Shown: positions 38,096 through 45,827 of the stretch, piece after piece
Layout of the letters: every line of letters begins with the position of its first letter
How positions within the stretch are numbered: position 1 is the stretch's first letter
Source: Rhizobium subbaraonis
GTDB lineage: Bacteria; Pseudomonadota; Alphaproteobacteria; Rhizobiales; Rhizobiaceae
Direction of reading: 5' to 3'
DNA length: 64,000 nt
NCBI RefSeq assembly: GCF_900220975.1
Contig: NZ_OBQD01000006.1
Coordinates: 248,001 to 312,000 of the forward strand
The notes under the pieces: generated by a model
Told to the model about the DNA's origin: nothing
What the model saw: the letters and a program-made list of their open reading frames with translations, nothing else
The model's database searches: none
Translations under genes and position numbers: made by a program

Positions 38096-38362
38096 ATGGG
38101 CCGCGCCGCGATCAGACTTGTCTTGGCGACGTGCTTTGCTGCCGGGCCTGCTTTCTATGTGTCGGCCGAGGAAGCCATCGGGCAGTACCAGACAGAAGAA
38201 TCACGCCCGACGAATCCCTGCGCCCACTTCGGCCCGGGATATTCGCCGCTGGGCAGCACCCAGACCTGTATCAGAATCGGCGGGAGCATCCGCTTCGACA
38301 TCGGCGGCGGCGACATCGACGACAGGGATAACGGGACCGGGCGCAAACGGACCGGCGGCTGA
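38096..38362 (+). CDS. Mini-porin: short secreted protein with Porin_2 N-terminal motif
   Basis: An 88-residue product. A signal peptide (about 1-24, ending VSA-EEA) leads to NPCAHFGPGYSPLGST and TCIRIGGSIRFDIGGGD. This copies the first segment of the neighbouring porins, with the two cysteines kept 16 residues apart, and then stops after a short basic tail. There is no beta barrel. It may be a decayed porin, or a small secreted family that kept only this module. GGAG lies nine bases before the ATG; a GTG three codons upstream is possible. It lies 54 bases before the third porin gene. Confidence 0.6.
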   Translation: MGRAAIRLVLATCFAAGPAFYVSAEEAIGQYQTEESRPTNPCAHFGPGYSPLGSTQTCIRIGGSIRFDIGGGDIDDRDNGTGRKRTGG

Positions 38363-38416
38363 GATCCTGCCGCATCGGCATGCTTTGGGTCAAAACCGAC
38401 CACACAGGCAATGCGC

Positions 38417-39472
38417 ATGAAGACACCACTTGCCGCCTTTGCAGCGCTTCTTATTCCGGCGTGCGGAGCACACGCCGAGGATGCGAGCCTGAGCGCGGCG
38501 CCCGAGCCTGCGTCCTACGTTCGCGTCTGCGACGCGTTCGGCACCGGCTACTTCTATATTCCAGGGACAGAAACCTGCCTGAAGGTCGGCGGATATCTTC
38601 GCGTGGAGGCCGCAGGCGGCGATCCGAACGAACAGGACACCGTTCCGGGCGGCGGCGGCGATTCGTGGTCGACGCGGTCGCGGCTGGCGCTGCGCCTGTC
38701 CTCGGCGGCCGATACGGAGCACGGCACCCTCTCCACCTATGGCGAGGCGGAGATCGAGAACGTCGACAACGGGCCGACGAGCCTCAACATAGAGAACGCC
38801 TACCTGGAACTCGGCGGCCTGCGGGTCGGATACTCAGACACGCTCTACACCGAATTCACCGGAGATGCCGGCAACACGATCAACGACTACTACGACGTCA
38901 ACTACGGCGACTTCGGCCGGACGCAGATCCGCTACACCTATGGCGAGGAAACAGGATTGAGCTTCGCACTGTCGGCGGAAGACGACAGCGATGCTAATAG
39001 CAGCGTGGTGGCGGACGCGGCGAAGCCAGACGACGACTATATGCCCGACCTGGTCGCCGCTTTCGGCTACAGCGCGGAAGGCTTCAGGATCCGCGCGGTC
39101 GGCGGATACGACGAATCGATGAATGCCGGCGCGGTCAAGCTTCGGATGGACGGGACGCTGGGGCCGGTCGAACTCTTCGCGATGGGCGGCTGGAACACCA
39201 ACGGCAGCGAACCCAACAACTATGCCCGCTGGAGCGGCGACTGGGCCCTGTGGGTCGGCGGCACCTTCAAGATGACGGAAAAGGCTGCCATGAACGCCTC
39301 CGCCAACTTCGATCAGGGTGGCGATGCGGAGGCGGCCCTCAACATGACCTACACGATCGCACCGGGCTTCACAGTGGCGCCGGAAATCAACTACCGCAAT
39401 CGCATGGACGAAAAGGCGGGGCCGAACGCAAAGGACTGGGGAGGCGTCATCCGCCTGCAACGCAATTTCTGA
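38417..39472 (+). CDS. Porin_2 family outer-membrane porin, copy 3
   Basis: A 351-residue porin on the opposite strand to copies 1 and 2. The signal peptide is different (MKTPLAAFAALLIPACGAHA) but the mature start keeps YVRVCDAFGTGYFYIPG and TCLKVGGYLRVEA. The body resembles copy 2 more than copy 1 (YTEFTGDAGNTIND, MGGWNTNGSE, NYRNRMDEKAG) and ends VIRLQRNF. It is probably co-transcribed with the mini-porin upstream. AGG before the second ATG favours 38417 over 38411. Confidence 0.94.
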   Translation: MKTPLAAFAALLIPACGAHAEDASLSAAPEPASYVRVCDAFGTGYFYIPGTETCLKVGGYLRVEAAGGDPNEQDTVPGGGGDSWSTRSRLALRLSSAADTEHGTLSTYGEAEIENVDNGPTSLNIENAYLELGGLRVGYSDTLYTEFTGDAGNTINDYYDVNYGDFGRTQIRYTYGEETGLSFALSAEDDSDANSSVVADAAKPDDDYMPDLVAAFGYSAEGFRIRAVGGYDESMNAGAVKLRMDGTLGPVELFAMGGWNTNGSEPNNYARWSGDWALWVGGTFKMTEKAAMNASANFDQGGDAEAALNMTYTIAPGFTVAPEINYRNRMDEKAGPNAKDWGGVIRLQRNF

Positions 39473-39514
39473 TCGCGATCCGAACGGGCAGTCCCGCTCC
39501 TGATCCCAACGAAG

Positions 39515-39547
39515 AAGCCGCTCGCGCGGGCTGCACGCAAGCGGCTT
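39515..39547 (+). terminator. Possible terminator after the third porin
   Basis: AAGCCGCT (39515-39522) pairs with AGCGGCTT (39540-39547) across a 17-base GC-rich loop and runs into TTTCAATTT. It lies 42 bases past the porin stop. Confidence 0.45.
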
Positions 39548-39595
39548 TCAATTTCGTGCCGCGCCCGATTGCACGGACGCGGTTGCGCGGGGGCG

Positions 39596-40615
39596 CTATC
39601 GCTGGAAGTTGACGACGACCTGGGCCTCGGGATGCGCGCCCGCTTCGCCTTCCATCGCGCCCAGCCCGGTTGCGACCACCGAAACACGGAAGGTTCCGGC
39701 GAGCTCCTGGTCGAAGATGGCGCCGACGACGATGTTGGCGTCGTGGTGCACTTCGTCGCGGATACGCGAGGCAGCTTCGTCGACCTCGAACAGCGTCATG
39801 TCATTGCCGCCGGAAATCGAAATCAGCACGCCCTGGGCGCCCTTCATCGAGGCTTCGTCCAGCAGCGGGTTGGCGATGGCCGCTTCCGCAGCCTTCATCG
39901 CCCTGCCCTCGCCGGTCGCCTCGCCGGTGCCCATCATCGCGCGCCCCATGTCCTTCATCACGGCGCGAACGTCGGCGAAGTCGAGGTTGATCAGACCTTC
40001 CTTGACGATCAGGTCGGTGATGCAGCTGACGCCGGAATAGAGCACGCGGTCAGCCATGATGAACGCATCGGCGAAGGTGGTGTTGGCGGTCGCTACGCGG
40101 AAGAGGTTCTGGTTGGGAATAACGATGACGGTGTCGGCGCTTTCGCGCAGCCGTGCGATCCCCTCGTCGGCCATCTGCATGCGGCGGCGGCCTTCGAACG
40201 AAAACGGCTTGGTGACGACGCCGACGGTGAGGATGCCGGCCTTGCGGGCAGCCTGGGCGATGACGGCCGCAGCCCCTGTGCCGGTACCGCCGCCCATGCC
40301 GGCTGTGACGAAGCACATATGGGTGCCGGACAGATGGTCCATGATCTCGTCGATCGATTCTTCCGCAGCCGCCCGGCCGATCTCCGGATGGGCGCCGGCC
40401 CCCAGGCCGCCGGTGATATCGGCGCCGAGCTGGATGATGCGGGTGGCCTTCGACATGGTCAGCGCCTGGGCATCCGTGTTGGCGACGACGAAGTCAGCGC
40501 CCTGCAGATCCTCAGTGATCATGTTGTTGACCGCGTTGCCGCCGCCGCCGCCGACGCCGATCACGGTGATCTTCGGGCGCATTTCCGCGACCTCATGGGT
40601 CCGGGCATTCGTCAT
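39596..40615 (-). CDS. ftsZ2: FtsZ2, short second FtsZ homologue
   Basis: A 339-residue tubulin-like GTPase. The nucleotide-binding core is intact: [12 protein letters not shown] at about 21-32, [18 protein letters not shown] at 107-116 and the T7 loop [11 protein letters not shown] with its catalytic aspartates. The protein ends soon after the globular domain (VVVNFQR) and lacks the long linker and the conserved C-terminal peptide through which FtsZ binds FtsA, ZipA and other partners. Rhizobia are known to carry such a second, truncated FtsZ; its role in division is unclear. No other division gene is near, so the main ftsZ lies elsewhere. Confidence 0.93.
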   Translation of the reverse strand: MTNARTHEVAEMRPKITVIGVGGGGGNAVNNMITEDLQGADFVVANTDAQALTMSKATRIIQLGADITGGLGAGAHPEIGRAAAEESIDEIMDHLSGTHMCFVTAGMGGGTGTGAAAVIAQAARKAGILTVGVVTKPFSFEGRRRMQMADEGIARLRESADTVIVIPNQNLFRVATANTTFADAFIMADRVLYSGVSCITDLIVKEGLINLDFADVRAVMKDMGRAMMGTGEATGEGRAMKAAEAAIANPLLDEASMKGAQGVLISISGGNDMTLFEVDEAASRIRDEVHHDANIVVGAIFDQELAGTFRVSVVATGLGAMEGEAGAHPEAQVVVNFQR

Positions 40616-40894
40616 GTCTCGTCTCCTCGTAACATCGGGCCGGCGCGCCCCCTAAGGGTCCCGCGCATTCGCGAATCACCGCATCCCCGTTCGTGGATAG
40701 TGGATAACAGATGTCCGCCGCAAATAAACGCAACCGATGGTTCAGCTTTCGGTGCGCCTCGAATCACGAGGAGACCCAAGAAATGCGGCTTTCTGCCGGC
40801 AATGCGGGCGCAAGAGGCTGTTGTGAACAGCTTTTGGAACAGTCGCCGCGGCTGGGCGACCGTAGATCTGGTTCCCCTGGCTCCAAATTCGGGC

Positions 40895-41032
40895 CTAGAC
40901 CAGGCCGAGCTTGTCGCGCTGATAGGCTTCGAAGCGCCGCGCCTCTTCCTCGGTTGAAAACGCGGTATGGACCGAACTTGTCTCGACCCGCACCGTCACG
41001 ACCCACTTGCCGCTCTGCTTGACGATCGTCAC
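40895..41032 (-). CDS. Small hypothetical protein
   Basis: A 45-residue frame starting at GTG: TIVKQSGKWVVTVRVETSS, then AFSTEEEARRFEAYQRDK. It reads like the short domains that pair two beta strands with a helix of charged residues. GGAG lies about 12 bases before the GTG; the open frame runs 18 codons further upstream to another GTG (41086). No family recognised. It is upstream of ftsZ2 on the same strand. Confidence 0.45.
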   Translation of the reverse strand: MTIVKQSGKWVVTVRVETSSVHTAFSTEEEARRFEAYQRDKLGLV

Positions 41033-41263
41033 AGACTTTTCTGCTCCGCTTCCTCTGCTCAAAGTCCATCTCCCAACAAGCCACACCTTCTGAGACCATT
41101 AAACGTGTCAGAGCACGGTTTGGTTTCAGCAACTTGTCATAAACGTTTCGTGATCTCGGCCATGAGCGCGGGTCTAACGGCTCGCCAGGCCGCAGCGCCG
41201 GTGTTAAGTGGCCAGAGTTGAGCGCCTGCGCCTAGGGCAGCGGAGGCGCGCCGACGTTCGGGA

Positions 41264-41488
41264 TCAGCCGGTCGGTCGGCGCAATCTCGGGCAGACCGTC
41301 GCCTTGAGCTTTTCGCGATCGCGCGCCCCGGCCTTGTAGAACTGGATGATCTGCCGTGCCAGTTCGTCCGCGGCGGCGGAATGCTGAGAAAGAAGACATT
41401 CCCTGCAAAGATCGTCGAAGACCTCCTGCAACATGCTGAGATCCTCCGGCCCGACGAAATCGTCGGCACGGATAAAGCGCGTAATCAT
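41264..41488 (-). CDS. Small hypothetical protein
   Basis: A 74-residue protein, MITRFIRADDFVGPEDLSML at the start and ending PRLRRPTG. It is mostly helical with two cysteines in DDLCRECLLS, and it reminds me of short rhizobial proteins of unknown role, though I cannot name a family. AAGGGAGG lies five bases before the ATG, an excellent ribosome-binding site that decides this start over the upstream ATGs in frame. Confidence 0.65.
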   Translation of the reverse strand: MITRFIRADDFVGPEDLSMLQEVFDDLCRECLLSQHSAAADELARQIIQFYKAGARDREKLKATVCPRLRRPTG

Positions 41489-41962
41489 GCACGCCTCCCT
41501 TGCAACGACTCCGGGCGCGTCCTGCCTCGCGCCCATCACGTAAGCACCGAGTTCTAGATCGAAAGATCGATATCGAAGTGCGAGAAAATTTTTACGCTGA
41601 TAGCGACGAACAGCCAAGCGGAATCTGCCGATTCGCCCGTGGGGTCCCGCTCGACCGCCACGACGAATTCCAACCCCCTAATGCAGGCACTGCTAAATCG
41701 ACAATGAACAGCGATCGAACACGGGCGGACCAGGTCATGAACGCATGCCGTGCCTACTGCAGGCGGCCTAACCCAATCAGGTGATGCAGGGCAGCACCTG
41801 ATGCGCCTTTTGCGGGCAACCTCCGATCGACGTCGAGACAGCGTTGCCGCCATCTCGTCTTGTGAACGGTTTGTCCACAGGCTGGAGCGGCAATATCAGT
41901 TGATGAATGCTTAATGAAATATTAATGCCGGACGTGGGAGGGGAAGCCGGGAATCTACGAAT
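41489..41962. other. Intergenic region without supported gene
   Basis: About 470 bases. A short inverted repeat ATCGAAAGATCGAT near 41555-41575 may be part of the promoter of the 74-residue protein gene. No coding frame with a ribosome-binding site was found. Confidence 0.35.
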
Positions 41963-42046
41963 ATGACCTTTCAACTTGTCCAGCTCCTCTGTTTCTTCGC
42001 CGCCGTCTTCTGGTTCTACCGCTGGGTTGCGCGCGACACGCATTAG
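41963..42046 (+). CDS. Possible 27-residue membrane peptide
   Basis: A short frame, MTFQLVQLLCFFAAVFWFYR followed by WVARDTH, gives one hydrophobic helix with a positively charged end. It looks like the small single-span membrane proteins often missed in annotation. The ribosome-binding site is weak (GGGAA about nine bases upstream), so coding status is uncertain. Confidence 0.35.
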   Translation: MTFQLVQLLCFFAAVFWFYRWVARDTH

Positions 42047-42118
42047 GAAGCCATGTCGCAGGGCGTCCGGCAGCGGTGCCACGCCCTTGCGCGCCTTGGT
42101 CACACCCATCAACAGACA

Positions 42119-42152
42119 AAACCCCGCCGCCGGCTGACCGGCGACGGGGTTT
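42119..42152 (-). terminator. Terminator of the BA14K gene
   Basis: A hairpin with a 15-position stem, 14 of them paired, closes over a four-base loop (CTGA). The minus-strand arm ends GGGGTTTTGTCTGTT, giving a T-rich tail. It lies just downstream of the BA14K stop at 42174. Confidence 0.75.
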
Positions 42153-42173
42153 CGCACAAAAAGACCGCGGACC

Positions 42174-42635
42174 TCAGCGATAGGGCGAGATGCACTGCGC
42201 CCGGACACCGACCTGCGGCACATAGCTGTTATCAAAGGCACGATAGGTGCGGTATCGGGACATGCACCAGTCGACATGCGCCTGGCTCATGCCGCGTGGC
42301 GGCGCTGCTACGCCCGGATTTGCGATGGCTCCGCCAATCACCGCACCTGCGGTGAACGCAGCCAGCGGGTACCACCATCCATCATTGTGGCGGCGATAGC
42401 CGGGCCGGTAGCCCCGGTAGCCCCTGTGACCGTTGTGCCAACCGTGGCGTGGCGGCGGCGGACGTCGATAGTGCCGGTCGCGACCGCGATCATCCCGGCG
42501 ATACTGCACATCCAAAACATCGACGGAGCTTATTGCCGGCTGCTTCACTGCGGGGCTAAAAGGTGCTGCGCCTGCAGGCAAAACGCCCGAGAATGCAGTC
42601 AGCGCAGCCAAGACGACAACAGAAAGTTTTTTCAT
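42174..42635 (-). CDS. BA14K family secreted protein
   Basis: A 153-residue protein with a signal peptide ([20 protein letters not shown], cleavage near AGA). An Arg/His/Gly/Tyr-rich stretch follows (about 45-85, [20 protein letters not shown]), then a membrane-like helix and the BA14K module: [20 protein letters not shown], with cysteines in WCMSRYRTY and RAQCISPYR. The family is named for a 14-kDa Brucella abortus antigen with lectin-like activity. Start at 42635 is backed by AAAGGGTGG upstream. Confidence 0.85.
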   Translation of the reverse strand: MKKLSVVVLAALTAFSGVLPAGAAPFSPAVKQPAISSVDVLDVQYRRDDRGRDRHYRRPPPPRHGWHNGHRGYRGYRPGYRRHNDGWWYPLAAFTAGAVIGGAIANPGVAAPPRGMSQAHVDWCMSRYRTYRAFDNSYVPQVGVRAQCISPYR

Positions 42636-42915
42636 AATCCACCCTTTCAATGTACGCCCCATATAATGAGGGTCCTAGTTGAACAGGGCATGAATGGACA
42701 AGGGCGCGCCCGACCACGCGCAATGGCGCAAGGATGCCACTCCTGGATTCCGAGCGTCTGCAGGGCTGTGTCGAAATATTGCGCCGCCAGCTAAGTTCGC
42801 ACGACGTTTCCGGTTTTGGCCGCCAACATCCGCGCCATCAAAATACGGGGTTGCACGCGGCCAACCAGAAAAAAGGCTTGATCGCCCATCCGATTCCCCA
42901 TATCAGGACCGCGAC

Positions 42916-43005
42916 GGAGAGGTGGCCGAGTGGTCGAAGGCGCTCCCCTGCTAAGGGAGTATACCGGAAACGGTATCGAGGGTTCGAATCCCTTCTTCTC
43001 CGCCA
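42916..43005 (+). tRNA. tRNA-Ser (anticodon GCU)
   Basis: A class II tRNA of 90 bases including an encoded CCA. The acceptor stem GGAGAGG pairs with CTTCTCC (one G-T pair). The D-arm is TGGCCGAGTGGTCGAAGGC, the anticodon stem CTCCC/GGGAG encloses CTGCTAA with anticodon GCT, the long variable arm is TACCG/CGGTA, and the T-arm holds GGTTCGAATCC. Reads AGC and AGU serine codons. Confidence 0.96.
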
Positions 43006-43252
43006 CTTGACCTTGCTTGATTTCATTGAGCCCTTAGAGGCCTTGGTTTGGCGCCGTCATCGCCGAGTATCCAACGTATTTGCAGACCTTGTCGGGACGT
43101 CAAGGCACGCTGCCAAGCACAAGCGATCCGACGCGAATCGGGACGTAAAGCACGAGTAAAGAACAGAAATTCGTCACATCATTCAGTGGTCCTGGCCGTC
43201 TGGCGGGCCAGTTCCACATAGAATCAGAAACGGGCCGTCCTGATCTGAGCAG

Positions 43253-43849
43253 TTAAAGACGCTGACCGTCGGCGAAGTCGCCGGCCATGTCGCCGTTGCC
43301 GCGCATGTCGCAAACGCCGTGAAGGCGGCCGGACTTCACTTCCACCAGGAACGTGTTGCGATCAGCCTGAACTTCCCCGTGCACCACCTTGACGGCATGG
43401 ATATCGCGGGGATTGATGCCCCAGTATGCCGACGCCTCGCCGATGCAGCCGCGCTTGGCCAGCCCAGCGGACTTGGATTTGCCGCCAGAACCATCATGGC
43501 GGTAGGCCGACTGCCGCTGGCGTTCACGCTCGCTGATGCCGGCATTGTAGCCTGGTGCGTAGGCTTCGCTTGGTGCGCCCGTGTTGTAGGGGGTTCCGTA
43601 GAGCCCATCGCGATAGCCCTCCTCAAACCAGGCCTCGGCGCCTGCATCCGAATAGTGATTGCCGTTGTCGTGATGATCCGAACTATGGGCAAGGGCACCG
43701 AGGCCCAGAATGGCCGCGGCGCCGATAACGGCTGCAGCAGCTTCCTGCTGGTGTCGCCTGTGCTTGTCTTTGGACGATTCCGCACCTGCTGTGCTCGCAG
43801 CCAGCGCAACGATCGAGAAGAGTGCAACTCCACTAAAAATCGAACGCAT
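43253..43849 (-). CDS. Hypothetical secreted protein
   Basis: A 198-residue protein I do not assign. The signal peptide (1-23, ending STAGA-ES) is followed by a basic stretch (KDKHRRHQQEA) and a hydrophobic helix AAAAVIGAAAILGLGALAH. A Gly/Tyr/Asn-rich region (AWFEEGYRDGLYGTPYNT) comes next. The C-terminal domain of about 70 residues has two cysteines (KRGCIGEASAYWG and LHGVCDMRG) and resembles a small fold seen in other rhizobial secreted proteins. It is downstream of tRNA-Ser on the opposite strand. Confidence 0.75.
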   Translation of the reverse strand: MRSIFSGVALFSIVALAASTAGAESSKDKHRRHQQEAAAAVIGAAAILGLGALAHSSDHHDNGNHYSDAGAEAWFEEGYRDGLYGTPYNTGAPSEAYAPGYNAGISERERQRQSAYRHDGSGGKSKSAGLAKRGCIGEASAYWGINPRDIHAVKVVHGEVQADRNTFLVEVKSGRLHGVCDMRGNGDMAGDFADGQRL

Positions 43850-43910
43850 TGATAACTCCCATCGCGATGTTCAAAATTGCTGGATATAGGGTGGAGCGGA
43901 ACGCACCTGC

Positions 43911-44060
43911 TCAGTTGCAGGTGGGATATTTGGCACGGTCTGCCTCGGAAACGTCAACAGGGCATCCAGAGCTGGTCGTACCGTCGCCGGCAGCAGGCGA
44001 ACTGGTTTCGCAGCCGGAAAGGGCAAGCAAGGCGCATGCGATCAACGGGAGATGCTTCAT
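43911..44060 (-). CDS. Small lipoprotein
   Basis: A 49-residue lipoprotein precursor: MKHLPLIACALLALSGC, with the LSGC lipobox and acylated cysteine at 17, then a Ser/Thr/Ala-rich linker and SGCPVDVSEADRAKYPTC with two further cysteines. AGGAG lies seven bases before the ATG. Function unknown. The gene lies immediately downstream of a LysR-type remnant whose frame runs into its promoter region. Confidence 0.7.
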   Translation of the reverse strand: MKHLPLIACALLALSGCETSSPAAGDGTTSSGCPVDVSEADRAKYPTCN

Positions 44061-44069
44061 GCCAGGCTC

Positions 44070-44292
44070 CTACATGTGATCTGAAAATCACCGCCAGCCG
44101 TTCTCCGGCTTCCGTCAGCTCGACCCCTCTGCCGGATTTCCGAACAAGCCATTCGCCGACGTCCGCGCTCAACTTCCGCAACTGGTGGCTGATCGCACTG
44201 GCGGTAACGTTCAGTTCACCTGCCGCATGTGCAACCGACCTGCGTCGATAGACGGCTTCCAAGGCCTGGAGGCTGCGCAAATTGTAGTTCAT
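44070..44292 (-). pseudogene. Truncated LysR-type regulator (N-terminal domain remnant)
   Basis: From an ATG at 44292 the frame gives MNYNLRSLQALEAVYRRRSV, then AAGELNVTASAISHQLRKL and GRGVELTEAGERLAVIFR. This is the winged helix-turn-helix of a LysR-type regulator, about 74 residues. The effector-binding domain of about 200 residues is missing: the frame continues only into unrelated sequence overlapping the small lipoprotein gene. It is most likely a deletion remnant; a short DNA-binding product is possible but has no clear ribosome-binding site. Confidence 0.7.
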
Positions 44293-44582
44293 GCGCGATA
44301 ATCCCGCGGTTGAGCCAGCCTGCCTGGCATCTTGCCTGCAAGCCCTCCCGATACCCCGCTTCAGCGAGCTTGGGAGCGATGCCGATGGGCAGGCCTTCCC
44401 CGGCAAGCCCATACTGACTGTCATCGTCATCATGGCAAGGCCGAAGTTGAATGGAGCTCAACTTTGCAGGATTCGATTCATTGGACGAAGGCCTGGCAAG
44501 CAACTAGGCTGAAGCGACAAGACGCGAGGCGCTGATGCGCCGCCTGCGTTTGATCCTTTGGCGGAATGATCGGAGATGGCCG

Positions 44583-45320
44583 ATGAGAACTGGCATTCTG
44601 ACGTTTGCAGCAGTGGCATTGTTGCCCGTCCTGGCCGCGGTCGCGGCAGAGCAGGTTGTCCACTTCAAACCCGGCGCGACCTCCGCCACGCTTGATGGAA
44701 CGATCAAGGGCTATGACGGGAAGGACTATCGTGTCGGGGCGAAAGCCGGACAGGCGATGTCGGTGCTGTTCGAGCCGAACAATCAAAGCTGCTACTTTAA
44801 CGTCCTTCCGCCCGGATCGAACGACGTGTCGATTTTTACCGGATCGAATTCCGGAAATGAATTCGCTGCCAATCTCGAGGACACGGGCGACTACGTCATC
44901 CGTGTCTATCTGATGCGCAATGCAGCGCGCCGAAACGAGCAATGCAAATACAAGTTCACGGTCGAAATTTCCGCTCAGGCAACGGAGGCCCCCGACGGTT
45001 CGTCGAACGATGCGCTGGTGCCGGGAACTAACTTCAACGCGACCAGCGATATCCCTTGCTCACGCGTCGCAGGCCAGCCGTCCACGCGTTGCAGGGCGGG
45101 CGTGGTGCGGCGTGGCGATGGAAATTCGGACGTCACCGTGTTCTGGCCCGATGGCGGTAGCCGTACCCTGTTTTTCAAGGGCGGTGAATTCACGGGTGCC
45201 GATAGCAGTGAAGCCGATGGCGACGTCAAGACGTCGTCGTCCTTGGAGAACGGGCTCTACCTCATTCGCGTTGGCGAGCAGCGCTTCGAGGTTCCTGACG
45301 TTCTGGTGGTTGGGGACTAG
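44583..45320 (+). CDS. Secreted protein with PliG/PPC-like domain
   Basis: A 245-residue exported protein. The signal peptide (1-20, ending AAVAA-EQ) precedes a domain at about 24-130 with TIKGYDGKDYRVGAKAGQ, YFNVLPPGSND and GDYVIRVYLMRNAARRNE. This pattern resembles the beta-sandwich of periplasmic g-type lysozyme inhibitors (PliG) and PPC domains. A second domain (about 145-240, with a cysteine pair in DIPCSRVAGQ and TRCRAG) is not recognised. Lysozyme inhibition is inference from similarity alone. GGAG lies eight bases before the ATG. Confidence 0.7.
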   Translation: MRTGILTFAAVALLPVLAAVAAEQVVHFKPGATSATLDGTIKGYDGKDYRVGAKAGQAMSVLFEPNNQSCYFNVLPPGSNDVSIFTGSNSGNEFAANLEDTGDYVIRVYLMRNAARRNEQCKYKFTVEISAQATEAPDGSSNDALVPGTNFNATSDIPCSRVAGQPSTRCRAGVVRRGDGNSDVTVFWPDGGSRTLFFKGGEFTGADSSEADGDVKTSSSLENGLYLIRVGEQRFEVPDVLVVGD

Positions 45321-45827
45321 ATGAACCCGCGGGAACGAAACCGGAGACTTCAGCTCGCCGGTGTCCGCCTCGGGCCGACAGCGGGAGGCGCTGCCGGAGG
45401 GCCGCTGCAGAAATCTGCCTGCACCTGCCCCGCATTCCGGGCGCAAATCAGTGTATCGAGACCATCGCCAGCGGAGTAAGGCACACGTATCCTTTGCCGG
45501 ATCAAACCCTCAATCCCCATCCCCGAACCCGTTGACGACCCGTTTCTGTCCGACCAGCAGGGCCGCGATGGTCTTCTCGTGATGGATGCAGATGAGACCG
45601 CGAGCGTGCGCGTCAAACCTGATTAACGAACATGGCCACGATGCGTCGCGATGGCGACGGTTCGCCGGTCGATGTCATCAAAGAACCATCTCCTCAGCCT
45701 TGTTTTGCCATGACTTCGAGCAACCTTAGGATGATGCGTCGATCGACTGCTGCTTCGTTCAAGCCGCATTCAGGAAGACGCGCATACGGTCTCAACATCG
45801 ACGCCATAGCAGGAAGAGGACGAAATT
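45321..45827. other. Intergenic region without supported gene
   Basis: About 500 bases between the PliG-like gene and the RTX gene. Open frames occur on both strands near 45480-45620 but none has a ribosome-binding site or family motif that I can defend. The last 40 bases hold the AGGAAGAGGA ribosome-binding site of the RTX gene. Confidence 0.35.

Noticed and set aside
43006-43252. Possible integrase remnant or attachment site downstream of tRNA-Ser
   Set aside because: tRNA-Ser genes are common integration sites, but no integrase-like motif and no repeat of the tRNA 3' end is visible within the window.
45480-45620. Protein-like short frames on both strands in the 45.3-45.8 kb gap
   Set aside because: Neither frame has a start with a ribosome-binding site or a recognisable family, and both strands look equally plausible, which argues for chance.
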